NCBI RefSeq assembly: GCF_001552735.1
Contig: NZ_BCRT01000021.1
Span: forward strand, 310,001-374,000
Direction: 5' to 3'
Source: Sanguibacter suarezii NBRC 16159
Lineage (GTDB): Bacteria > Actinomycetota > Actinomycetes > Actinomycetales > Cellulomonadaceae
DNA: 64,000 nucleotides
Under the pieces are notes generated by a model, which saw only the letters and a list, made by a program, of their open reading frames with translations, had not been told where the DNA came from and searched no databases. A program made the position numbers and the translations under genes. Positions 8,155-15,708 of this stretch are shown in pieces. The stretch's first letter is position 1. Each line of letters opens with the position of its first letter.

Positions 8155-8182
8155 CCTTCGGCTGTCGACGCGCTCATATGAG
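8155..8182 (-). promoter_or_regulatory. Sigma-28-type promoter of flbD-motA-motB-fliL
   Basis: On the minus strand CTCAT (8182-8178), 15 nt, then GCCGAAGG (8162-8155). The -10 has one difference from the GCCGATRG seen at fliC and fliS. The -35 sits in a perfect palindrome CTCATATGAG and is preceded by AAGTT, as at the fliC promoter. Confidence 0.65.
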
Positions 8183-8229
8183 AACTTCCCCGCCCCTCGC
8201 TCCCCCACCCCCCAAACCCGTGAACACCC

Positions 8230-8295
8230 CCGCCGAACTCGTGAGCCAGGCCGGTTCCGCGGGGGGCGGACGGGCCTGGCGCACGAGTTCGGCGG
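8230..8295. repeat. Long palindromic intergenic repeat, copy 1
   Basis: The 21-bp arms (8230-8250 and 8275-8295) pair with a single mismatch around a 24-nt spacer. The arm core is CGAACTCGTGAGCCAGG against CCTGGCGCACGAGTTCG. A related unit with the same mismatch lies at 61974-62091. It sits between flgE and the flbD promoter and may also act as a transcription terminator or mRNA-stabilising hairpin. Confidence 0.8.
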
Positions 8296-8316
8296 AGTGA
8301 CTGCGCCGGGGGGGTG

Positions 8317-8357
8317 GGGTCAGGGTGGGTCAGAGGGAGGGTCAGAGGGTGGGTCAG
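8317..8357. repeat. Short tandem GGGTCAG repeat at the flgE stop
   Basis: GGGTCAG occurs at 8317, 8327, 8339 and 8351, a 10-12 bp periodicity. The last copy contains the reverse complement of the flgE stop codon, so contraction or expansion could alter the end of flgE. Confidence 0.7.
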
Positions 8358-9520
8358 CGCTTGAGGTTGACGAGCTCCTGAAGGAGCTCGTCGGAGGTGG
8401 TGATGACGCGGGAGTTCGCCTGGAAACCGCGCTGGGCGATGATGAGGTTGGTGAACTCCGAGGACAGGTCCACGTTGGACATCTCCAGCGCGCCGCCGAC
8501 CAGCGCACCGCGCCCACCGGCCCCTGCCGTCCCGATCTGCGGGTCGCCGGAGTTGACCGAGGTCGTGTAGAGCGAACCACCGGCCTTCTCCAGGCCGACC
8601 GGGTTGGCGAAGGTGCTCAGCGCGATCCGGCCCACGGCAGACTTCATGCCGTTGGAGAAGGCCCCGATGATCGTGCCGTCCGGGTTGATGGTGAAGGACT
8701 GCAGCGAGCCGGCGGCCTGGCCGTCCTTGGTGGCCACCTCGACCGTGGAGAGCTTGGCGAAGCCGGTCACGGTGGACAGGTCCACGGTGACTCCACCGAT
8801 GGCCACGGACGTGGTGCCGGTCATGACGCCGGCCGCGTCGAAGGTGACGGGCTGGGTGGCCCCGCCGCCGGAGGGGGTCATGTCCCAGCCGGTCGCGGTC
8901 TTGGCGAAGGTCAGCGAGATGGTCTGGGAGTTGCCGAGGTTGTCGAAGACCTCGACGTCGCGGTTGAGGACTGTCCCCAGGGCCGCGTCGGAGGGCAGGT
9001 TGCCGTCGAAGGTGACGGTGGTGGTGGCCTGGGCGGGGTTGAGTGCGGTGACCGGCAGGCGCAGGTCGGTCAGCGGACCGTTGGGGTCCACCACACCGTT
9101 GACCGCGGCCCAGCCCTGGACCAGCGCACCTTCACCGGTCACGAGGTTGCCGTTGGCGTCGAAGTCGAAGGCACCGGACCGCGTGAAGAAGTCCTGACCG
9201 TTCTTGCTCACGACGAAGAACCCGTCACCGGAGATCATCATGTCGGTGCTGCGGTTGGTCACCTGAGCGGCGCCCTGCTGGAAGTTCGTCGTGATGCCGG
9301 CGACCTGCACGCCGAGTCCGACCTGCGCCGGGTTGGTGCCACCGACCCCGCCCTGTGCGCCACCGGCGTTGGTGAGCACCTGGGACAGGGTGTCCTTGAA
9401 CTGGATCTGGGAGGCCTTGAAGCCCGTGGTGTTGACGTTGGCGATGTTGTTGCCGGTGACGTCGAGCATGGTCTGGTGGGCGCGGAGGCCGGAGATGCCG
9501 GAGAACAGTGAGCGGAGCAT
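8354..9520 (-). CDS. flgE: Flagellar hook protein FlgE
   Basis: FlgE polymerises into the hook, the universal joint between rod and filament. The 388-residue product has the signature rod/hook N-terminus (LFSGISGLRAHQTMLDVTGN then NIANVNTTGFK) and C-terminus (SNVDLSSEFTNLIIAQRGFQ then ANSRVITTSDELLQELVNL), with a variable D1-D2 body between. It follows flgD after 104 bp that hold short tandem repeats. It is the only hook/rod protein of this size in the window; no flgF or flgG is present. Confidence 0.96.
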   Translation of the reverse strand: MLRSLFSGISGLRAHQTMLDVTGNNIANVNTTGFKASQIQFKDTLSQVLTNAGGAQGGVGGTNPAQVGLGVQVAGITTNFQQGAAQVTNRSTDMMISGDGFFVVSKNGQDFFTRSGAFDFDANGNLVTGEGALVQGWAAVNGVVDPNGPLTDLRLPVTALNPAQATTTVTFDGNLPSDAALGTVLNRDVEVFDNLGNSQTISLTFAKTATGWDMTPSGGGATQPVTFDAAGVMTGTTSVAIGGVTVDLSTVTGFAKLSTVEVATKDGQAAGSLQSFTINPDGTIIGAFSNGMKSAVGRIALSTFANPVGLEKAGGSLYTTSVNSGDPQIGTAGAGGRGALVGGALEMSNVDLSSEFTNLIIAQRGFQANSRVITTSDELLQELVNLKR

Positions 9521-9564
9521 GTGGAGGGTCCCTTCAGGTGGAGCAGGCGGTGGTGCGCTGAGTG

Positions 9565-9615
9565 GTGCGGTGCTGTGCGTGCGGTGCTGTGCGAGCTGAG
9601 CTGAGCTGAGCTGAG
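9565..9615. repeat. Tandem repeats in the flgD-flgE intergenic region
   Basis: Two perfect 14-bp copies of GTGCGGTGCTGTGC (9565-9578, 9579-9592) run directly into 4.6 copies of the 5-mer GAGCT (9593-9615). They lie in the 5' leader of flgE, about 45 bp from its start codon, so copy-number change could tune hook-protein translation. Confidence 0.8.
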
Positions 9616-9624
9616 GCGCGGCGG

Positions 9625-10116
9625 TCAGGCCGGGTCGGCGTCGGGATCGACGGGGGCGACGTCGCCGGGCGCGCCGGCCGGGCGCACGGAGGCGACCGCG
9701 TCGAGGGTGATCTCCTTGCCACCCACGGTGACCAGGGGCACGGAGTACTTGTAGGAGACCGATGTCGCGATCCCCTCGACCGTTGCACCGCCCTCACCGA
9801 TGTAGCTGACCTGCTTGCCGATGAGGCTCGAGGCGGTGTCACGCATCTGCAGCGCGAAGCTCTCGCCCATGGTGGTGTTGAGGGAGGTGAGCTGTTCCAT
9901 GCTGGCCAGCTGGGTGGTCTGGGCCATCATCTCGTTGGTGTCCATCGGAGAACTGGGGTCCTGGTACTTGAGCTGGGCGACGAGCAGCGTCAGGAAGGTC
10001 TCGGAGTCGAGGGACTTCTTGGCGTTGCTGATCCCCGCCGAGCCGGTGTACAGCCCGGTCGCGTTCTTGGTCGACGTCGTGTCGACCGGCGTGGTCATCG
10101 TGGTGTCGATGGGCAT
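9625..10116 (-). CDS. flgD: Flagellar hook assembly scaffold FlgD
   Basis: FlgD is the temporary cap needed to build the hook from FlgE. The 163-residue protein carries the family N-terminal block (LDSETFLTLLVAQLKYQDPS, SPMDTNEMMAQTTQLASMEQ). A short beta-rich C-terminal region (LIGKQVSYIG...) follows, ending in an Asp/Pro/Ala tail. The Ig-like FlgD C-terminal domains of enteric FlgD are truncated, which is common in Gram-positives. It sits between fliK and flgE. Confidence 0.94.
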   Translation of the reverse strand: MPIDTTMTTPVDTTSTKNATGLYTGSAGISNAKKSLDSETFLTLLVAQLKYQDPSSPMDTNEMMAQTTQLASMEQLTSLNTTMGESFALQMRDTASSLIGKQVSYIGEGGATVEGIATSVSYKYSVPLVTVGGKEITLDAVASVRPAGAPGDVAPVDPDADPA

Positions 10117-10125
10117 GTGCGGTCC

Positions 10126-11556
10126 TTAGGTGAGGATGTCGACGCCGTGGGCGCCCGAGGAGGTGGGGGTGACGGGGGCCGTCGGTACGGCGAGGGGCTC
10201 GCGGGTCGTCGTGGCTGCTGCGGGTCCAGACCGGGCGCGCCCGGAGCCGTCCCCGTTCCAGCCGAGGTCGGCGGCGGCGCCCTGCCCAGCCCGTCCCCCC
10301 GTACCAGAGTCCGCGCCGAGGGACAGGGACGCGTTCATCCCGGTGCCGGCGAGGTCGCGGCGCAGGTCGGTGAGCAGGTTCCGCAGGCCTTCCCGAGCGG
10401 CGTCGGTGGCGCCGACGAGCTCGATGCGGATGCCCTCAGCCCCGATGTGCGCGCGGACCTGGACCGGACCGAGGTTCTCCGGGGTGACCTTGAGCGTGAG
10501 CACGTGCTCCCCGGGGGCCGCGGTGCGCAGCGCGAGCACAGGTCCGCGGACCTGCTCGGCCAACGATGCCTGCGCCGTCGGGCCGGTGGCGGCCGTGGCC
10601 GTCGCCCGCTCGACGCCGGTCAGCCCGGACAGCGTCTGGGCGAAGGCTGCGGCGTGCGCGGCCGGCGCGGGGCCCGCGGCGGGGGCGGCGGCCTCCGCCA
10701 CCGGCACGTGCCCGGCACCGCCCGCGGTGCCACCCGAGGTCGCGTCGCCGGAGGCGGCGCCCTGGGCGGTCGTGACCGCGGCGAGCAGCACGGGGGCGGC
10801 GCCGGCGGCCGGCACCGGGGTGGTGGGGACGAGCGGGAGCACGGGCAAGCTCTCGCCGGGGCGGGTCGTCGCCTGTGCGGTGGCACCCGCCGCCGGCTGA
10901 TCGGTCGAGGCCAGCACCACGGCGGGCGTCGCCGTCGGCCCGGCGGCTGCTGCGCCGCCACCCGGGGCGCCGAGCGTCGGTTGAGCGAGGGCCGCCACGC
11001 CGGGCACGGGCTGCCCGACGACGGCCGCCGCCGCGGACGGCGCCCCACCCTGAGCGGGTGCGGCGCCGGTGAGCGCGGCGTCTACGGCTGACGCAGGAGT
11101 CGTGGCGCTGAGGTCTCCCGCACCGGTGACCGCCGCTGCCTCGCCGGGTACGCCGAGAATGCCCACGAGACCCGCCGGGACGGTGAGCACCGGTTGCACC
11201 GGCGTCTCCCCCGCGACGGCTGCGACTGCGTCGGCGGCCTCTGCGGCGGTCGTCGTCTGGGTGAGCGCGGTGTCGCCTGGACGGTCGGTCCCCCGGGTCG
11301 AACCAGCCCGGTCGCTCTGTGCTGCGCGGTCGACCCGGCGGGCGTCCAGACGGCCGGTCCGCGCGACGTCGCTGCGGTCGTCCCGGGTGCTCGGACGGTC
11401 CTCGGCGCGCGTGGTCGACGGTGACCTGTCACCTGTCTCCTTGCGCAGCGCACGCGCGAAGTCGTCCCCCGAGCGGGGTGCGGCCGACCGCTGGGCGCCC
11501 TGGACCGCGGGGGCGGTCTGCGGGGCGCGCGGGGCGGCGGGGATGAGCTGGCTCAT
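10126..11556 (-). CDS. fliK: Flagellar hook-length control protein FliK
   Basis: FliK is the secreted ruler that measures the hook and triggers the FlhB specificity switch. The 476-residue product has a long low-complexity Ala/Pro/Thr/Gly-rich N-terminal ruler region. A Flg_hook domain begins near residue 340 (PGEHVLTLKVTPENLGPVQV, then IELVGATDAAREGLRNLLTD). That motif and the position next to flgD and flgE make the call safe. The ATG overlaps the stop of the P60 gene by 4 bp. Confidence 0.93.
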   Translation of the reverse strand: MSQLIPAAPRAPQTAPAVQGAQRSAAPRSGDDFARALRKETGDRSPSTTRAEDRPSTRDDRSDVARTGRLDARRVDRAAQSDRAGSTRGTDRPGDTALTQTTTAAEAADAVAAVAGETPVQPVLTVPAGLVGILGVPGEAAAVTGAGDLSATTPASAVDAALTGAAPAQGGAPSAAAAVVGQPVPGVAALAQPTLGAPGGGAAAAGPTATPAVVLASTDQPAAGATAQATTRPGESLPVLPLVPTTPVPAAGAAPVLLAAVTTAQGAASGDATSGGTAGGAGHVPVAEAAAPAAGPAPAAHAAAFAQTLSGLTGVERATATAATGPTAQASLAEQVRGPVLALRTAAPGEHVLTLKVTPENLGPVQVRAHIGAEGIRIELVGATDAAREGLRNLLTDLRRDLAGTGMNASLSLGADSGTGGRAGQGAAADLGWNGDGSGRARSGPAAATTTREPLAVPTAPVTPTSSGAHGVDILT

Positions 11557-12281
11557 GCGGCGTCTCCAAGTCGAAGGGTGAGGGCGGAGCGGTGGGCTGC
11601 GCTCGTGGCGAGCGCCTGCTCCAGTGCGGCAGCCGCCGAGGTCGCGGCGGTGGCTGTCGTGTCGGTCGATCCGGTCCCCAGGACCCGTCGGATGGTCGTC
11701 GGGGTCTCGTAGACGTCCCGCTGACGCACCACGTCACCGGGCTTGGGGGCGTCGATCATCCGGCCACCACCGACGTAGATCCCGATGTGCGAGCCACCAC
11801 CGAAGACCAGCAGGTCGCCCGGGACCGCCTCGGCCAGGGAGGCCACCTCGGTCCCCTGGGTCATCTGGTCCCGGGCGACCCGTGGCATGTCCACACCGAG
11901 GGCGCCGAGCGACCGCTGGACAAGACCGGAGCAGTCCAGCCCGGCCGTCGTCGTGCCGCCCAGGACGTAGGGCACGCCGAGGTAGGTGCGCGCCTGCGCC
12001 ACGAGGTCTGCGCCCGTCGCAGGCCGCGCGGACGCCGCCTCGATGAGCGCGTCCACGCCGGTCGCGCTCGTGAGGTCGGCCTCGGCCAGCACCGTGGCGA
12101 AGTCCGCCGTGCCCGACGCCGCAGCCACGGCGGACGCTCCACCGGGCGCCGACGCGCCGGTCATCGCGGTCCCCATCACTCCGGAGGCCGCTGCCGGTCC
12201 GGAGACGGACGCTGCGAGGGCGGTCATCCGCTCCTCGATCTGACCGATCCGGCCCGCGATCGCGGCCATCCCGGCGGTCAC
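11553..12281 (-). CDS. NlpC/P60 (C40) peptidoglycan hydrolase in the flagellar operon
   Basis: This is a cell-wall endopeptidase domain of the NlpC/P60 family. The core at about residues 90-190 has LGGTTTAGLDCSGLVQRSL (catalytic Cys), SHIGIYVGGGRMID (catalytic His) and DAPKPGD. The frame is open to 12539, but GTG 12281 overlaps the fliJ stop (GTGA) and begins VTAGMAAIAGRIGQ, giving 242 residues. No signal peptide or transmembrane segment precedes the domain. Instead there is a 90-residue Ala/Gly/Ser-rich region. Position between fliJ and fliK suggests a FlgJ-like role in opening the wall for the rod, with export through the flagellar apparatus; both are inference. Confidence 0.88.
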   Translation of the reverse strand: MTAGMAAIAGRIGQIEERMTALAASVSGPAAASGVMGTAMTGASAPGGASAVAAASGTADFATVLAEADLTSATGVDALIEAASARPATGADLVAQARTYLGVPYVLGGTTTAGLDCSGLVQRSLGALGVDMPRVARDQMTQGTEVASLAEAVPGDLLVFGGGSHIGIYVGGGRMIDAPKPGDVVRQRDVYETPTTIRRVLGTGSTDTTATAATSAAAALEQALATSAAHRSALTLRLGDAA

Positions 12282-12715
12282 AGCTCCACCTCCAGGGTGT
12301 CGCGGGCAGGCCCGCGGGAGGCGATCTCGTCGAGCACGATCTGCTCCTGACGCAGGTCTTCGATCATCTCGGCCTCCTCGTGCCGCTCGGCGAGCTTCTC
12401 CAGAGGCACCGCGCGGCGGCGGGCATCCGCCCAGGCCATCTCCCGCTGGTGCACCTCGGTGGCGGCCATCGACGACGCCGCGGCGGACTCGACCGCGAGG
12501 CTGCGCAGGGACGCGCGGATCGCCACGGCGGACCGCCACGCGCCGACGTCGGTCGCGGGGTCGAAGTCGTGGTCGGCGAGGGCGTCGTCGGACCGGGACT
12601 GGCGCACGAGCGCGGCCCGGCGCGCGGCGTTGGCGGTGGCGAGGTCAGCGGCCGCCTGGTCCTCCTGGAGCCGGCGCAGCCGCAGCAGCCCGGCCAGGCG
12701 GTAGGGGCGGCTCAT
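12278..12715 (-). CDS. fliJ: Flagellar export protein FliJ
   Basis: FliJ is the central coiled-coil stalk of the FliI ATPase and helps recycle export chaperones. The 145-residue product is almost entirely helical and charged, starts MSRPYRLAGLLRLRRLQEDQ as FliJ proteins do, and has no catalytic motif. Sequence conservation of FliJ is low, so placement directly after fliI with a 4-bp overlap is a main part of the evidence. Confidence 0.87.
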   Translation of the reverse strand: MSRPYRLAGLLRLRRLQEDQAAADLATANAARRAALVRQSRSDDALADHDFDPATDVGAWRSAVAIRASLRSLAVESAAASSMAATEVHQREMAWADARRRAVPLEKLAERHEEAEMIEDLRQEQIVLDEIASRGPARDTLEVEL

Positions 12716-14040
12716 CCGGGCATCCCCGGTGCGTGCACGAGCGCGGAGAGCGCGGCCCAGGACTGCGCGGCCGCCGCGGGCTCGTCAACCCCCTGCTGCA
12801 GGAACGCGTCGATCGCCCCCTGGTGCGTCAGCGCGGCGTCGACCAGCGGGTTGGAGCCGGAGACGTACGCCCCGACGTCGACGAGGTCCTGCACGGACCG
12901 GCGCGCGGCCATGACCTTGCGCAGCGTCGTCGCGTCCGCGCGCTGGGCGGCGTCGGTGACGCGGGTGGCCACGCGGGAGATGGAGGCGAGGGCGTCGATG
13001 CTCGGGAAGTGGCCCGCGACGGCGAGCTTGCGGTCGAGCACGACGTGACCGTCCAGGATGGACCGGGCGGCGTCGGCGATGGGTTCGTTGTGGTCGTCGC
13101 CGTCGACGAGCACCGTGTAGATGCCGGTCACCGACCCGCGCGCGGAGGTTCCGGCACGCTCGAGGAGCTCGGCGAGCAGGGAGAAGGTGGACGGCGGGTA
13201 GCCGCGGGTGGCCGGGGGCTCCCCGACCGAGAGGCCGATCTCACGCTGGGCCATGGCCACCCGGGTGAGGGAGTCCATCATGAGCACCACGTCCTGGCCC
13301 GCCTCGCGGAAGTCCTCCGCGATCCGCGTCGCCACGAAGGCGGCACGCAGGCGGACGAGCGCCGGCTCGTCCGAGGTGGCCACGACGACGACGGAACGCG
13401 CCAGGCCCTCGGGGCCGAGGTCGTCCTCGAGGAACTCGCGGACCTCACGCCCACGCTCGCCGACCAGCGCGATGACCGAGACGGCGGCGTCGGTGCCGCG
13501 GGCGATCATCGACAGCAGGGTCGACTTGCCCACGCCGGAGCCGGCGAACAGGCCCATGCGCTGGCCGCGACCGACGGTGGTGAGGGTGTCCAGGGTGCGC
13601 ACGCCGAGGGTGAGCGGCTGGCTCACGCGCTGACGCTCCAGCGGGTGGGGGGCGCGTCCGTCGAGCGGGACGGTGCGGGTCCCGGTGAGCGGGCCGCGTC
13701 CGTCGAGGGGACGCCCGAGCCCGTCGACCACCCGGCCGAGCAGCCCGTGCCCCACGGGCACGCGCAGCGCCCCGCCGGTCGAGCGGGCCACGAGCCCGGG
13801 ACGGACCCCGCGCATGGCGCCCAGCGGCATGCACCGTGCGGCGGTCGGGGTGACCGCGACGACCTCGGCAAGCATGGAGGAGGTGGGGTCGTCGCCCTCG
13901 CCGAGGGCGATCACGTCACCGAGGGCGCAGTCCAGGCCCACCACGTCGAGGGAGAGCCCGACGGCGGAGCTCACCTTCCCCACGCGCTCGGGTCGGGCGG
14001 CGTGCAGCACCTGCGCCCACTCGGTCGCGGCGGTCATCAC
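12712..14040 (-). CDS. fliI: Flagellum-specific export ATPase FliI
   Basis: FliI is the F1-beta-like ATPase that energises early steps of flagellar export. The Walker A motif GSGVGKST is at residues 167-174, the Walker B segment is DVVLMMDSLTRVA, and the family motif EPPATRGYPPSTFSLLAELL is present. The C-terminus has the usual helical domain. Length (442) is normal. The start is GTG 14040 or the next codon, ATG 14037; the latter would make a TGATG junction with fliH like others in this operon. Confidence 0.97.
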   Translation of the reverse strand: MMTAATEWAQVLHAARPERVGKVSSAVGLSLDVVGLDCALGDVIALGEGDDPTSSMLAEVVAVTPTAARCMPLGAMRGVRPGLVARSTGGALRVPVGHGLLGRVVDGLGRPLDGRGPLTGTRTVPLDGRAPHPLERQRVSQPLTLGVRTLDTLTTVGRGQRMGLFAGSGVGKSTLLSMIARGTDAAVSVIALVGERGREVREFLEDDLGPEGLARSVVVVATSDEPALVRLRAAFVATRIAEDFREAGQDVVLMMDSLTRVAMAQREIGLSVGEPPATRGYPPSTFSLLAELLERAGTSARGSVTGIYTVLVDGDDHNEPIADAARSILDGHVVLDRKLAVAGHFPSIDALASISRVATRVTDAAQRADATTLRKVMAARRSVQDLVDVGAYVSGSNPLVDAALTHQGAIDAFLQQGVDEPAAAAQSWAALSALVHAPGMPG

Positions 14041-14705
14041 CGGCTCCCGGCGGCGCTCGGCATGAGCGCCGGGCTGTCCAGCAGCGCGGTCCGCGCGCGG
14101 TCGAAGGCGGTCTCGATGCGGGCGTCGAAGAAGCCACCCTCGAAGGTGCTCACCGCGTCTCCGGGGGCCAGCGACGGGTCGGCCACGAGGGTGACGCCGG
14201 CGAGGTCCCCGCCCGAGACCGTCCCGCCGTGGGCGCGGCCTGAGGCGGTCAGGGCCGCGAGGTCTCGCGGGTGCATCCGCACGGTCTGGACGCGGACGTC
14301 GTGGGGCAGCTGGGCGGCCCGTGCCAGGGCTGCCGTCGCGCCGTGCTCGACGTCGCGGAGCTCAGCGCCGAGCACGGCGCGAGCGAGCTCGAGGGCGCGC
14401 AGGTGCAGCAGGTCACGGGCCTCGTCCAGAACCGGGACCACCCGGTCCACAGCGGCCCGCGCCGCGAGCTCGAGGGCGCGGACGGCGGCCCGGTGGGCCT
14501 CCTCCCGCGCGGCCTCGGCTGCGGCAGCCTGGGCGAGCAGACGCTCGTGCAGGCCCTGGGTCGCCTCGGCCGCTGCGCGGCTGCCGGCGGCGAAGCCTGC
14601 CGCGTACCCGCTGACGTGGGCGCGCTCCTGGGTCTGGCGCACCCGCTCGTCGGTGACGACCGTCAGGCGCGCGGCGCCGAAGGCCTCCCTGGCCTCAGGA
14701 GACAT
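14037..14705 (-). CDS. fliH: Flagellar export regulator FliH
   Basis: FliH binds FliI as a dimer and tethers it to the C-ring. The start is ATG 14705 (MSPEAREAFGAARL); the longer open frame upstream to 15116 is a shadow of fliG. The 222-residue product has an Ala/Glu/Arg-rich helical central stalk (about 45-110) with GxxxG-like spacing (YAAGFAAGSRAAAEA). A C-terminal domain follows (VRMHPRDLAALTASG, GVTLVADPSLAPGDA, GGFFDARIETAFDR). It overlaps the fliG end by 11 bp and is coupled to fliI. Confidence 0.92.
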   Translation of the reverse strand: MSPEAREAFGAARLTVVTDERVRQTQERAHVSGYAAGFAAGSRAAAEATQGLHERLLAQAAAAEAAREEAHRAAVRALELAARAAVDRVVPVLDEARDLLHLRALELARAVLGAELRDVEHGATAALARAAQLPHDVRVQTVRMHPRDLAALTASGRAHGGTVSGGDLAGVTLVADPSLAPGDAVSTFEGGFFDARIETAFDRARTALLDSPALMPSAAGSR

Positions 14706-15708
14706 ACTCGTCTTCCCCGTCCCGACGGATGACGATCTGGCCGCCTTCCTCGAGCCTGCGGATGACCTGGACGATCGTGGCCCGGGCCTCCTCGACCTGG
14801 GACATGCGGACCGCACCGAGCAGCTCGATCTCCTCGAGCAGGTTCTCGCTGGCCCGCTCGGACAGGTTGCGCAGCACGGCGTCGCGCTCGCCCGGTCCGG
14901 CGCCCTTGAGCGCGAGAGCCAGGCTCCCCGACTCCACGCCGCGCAGCACGAGCTGCAGCGCGCGGTCTTCCAGCAGGACGATGTCGGCGAAGACGAACAT
15001 GCGCGAGCGCACCTCTTCGGCCAGCTCGACGTCGCGGGTCTCCAGGCCTTCGAGGATGAGCTTCTCGGTGCCCGGGTCAGCCCGGTTGATGATCTCCACC
15101 AGCGGTCCGACGCCACCGATCGCGGAGGTCTCCCGCGGGGTGAGCACGGCGGAGGCCTTGCGCTGCAAGGACTCCGCGACGACGGAGACGACGTCCGGCG
15201 CGGCCCGCTCCATGAGCGCGATGCGGTGGGCGACCTCGCCCTGGGTGTCGTTGGGCAGCCCCGCCAGGATGGCCGAGGCGTGCTCGGGACGCAGGTGCGC
15301 CAGCACGAGCGCCATGGTCTGGGGGTGCTCGCCGTTGAGCAGCGCGAGCACCTGGCGGGCGTCGGCCTGCTGGAGGAACTCGAAGGGCTGCCCCGCCATG
15401 GAGGTGGCGAGACGGTCGAGCATGTCCTGGGCGCGGGCGCTGCCCATGGAGCCCTCGAGGAGCTGCTGGGCGTAGCCGATGCCGCCGTTGGCGATGCTCG
15501 ACGTCCCGCCCAGGGTCACCGCGTAGAACTCCGAGATGACCTCGTCGGCGACCTCGCGGTCGACGCGTCCCATCTGCAGGATCTCCGCGGTGAGCTCTTC
15601 GATCGCGCTGTCGTCGAGCTGGGACATGACCTTGACTGCTCGCTCGCGCCCGATCTGCATGAGCACGAGGGCGGCCTTCTGGGTCCCGTTGAGCGTGGCT
15701 GACCTCAT
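14695..15708 (-). CDS. fliG: Flagellar motor switch protein FliG
   Basis: FliG sits on the MS-ring and transmits stator torque. The protein has the N-terminal domain (LNGTQKAALVLMQIGRERAV), the middle EHPQ motif (NGEHPQTMALVLAHL) and the C-terminal charged-ridge domain (FADIVLLEDRALQLVLRGVE). I choose ATG 15708 (337 residues), which overlaps the fliF stop as ATGA, rather than the codon at 15732, which adds MDGYEVQR from the fliF tail. Confidence 0.96.
   Translation of the reverse strand: MRSATLNGTQKAALVLMQIGRERAVKVMSQLDDSAIEELTAEILQMGRVDREVADEVISEFYAVTLGGTSSIANGGIGYAQQLLEGSMGSARAQDMLDRLATSMAGQPFEFLQQADARQVLALLNGEHPQTMALVLAHLRPEHASAILAGLPNDTQGEVAHRIALMERAAPDVVSVVAESLQRKASAVLTPRETSAIGGVGPLVEIINRADPGTEKLILEGLETRDVELAEEVRSRMFVFADIVLLEDRALQLVLRGVESGSLALALKGAGPGERDAVLRNLSERASENLLEEIELLGAVRMSQVEEARATIVQVIRRLEEGGQIVIRRDGEDEYVS

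Noticed and set aside
12282-12539. N-terminal extension of the NlpC/P60 gene
   Set aside because: The extension is an Arg/Pro-rich shadow of fliJ; GTG 12281 gives a coupled start.
12733-15702. A 989-residue plus-strand open frame opposite fliI, fliH and fliG
   Set aside because: Antisense shadow caused by the high GC at third codon positions; low-complexity Gly/Arg/His composition and no domain, while the minus strand encodes clear flagellar proteins.
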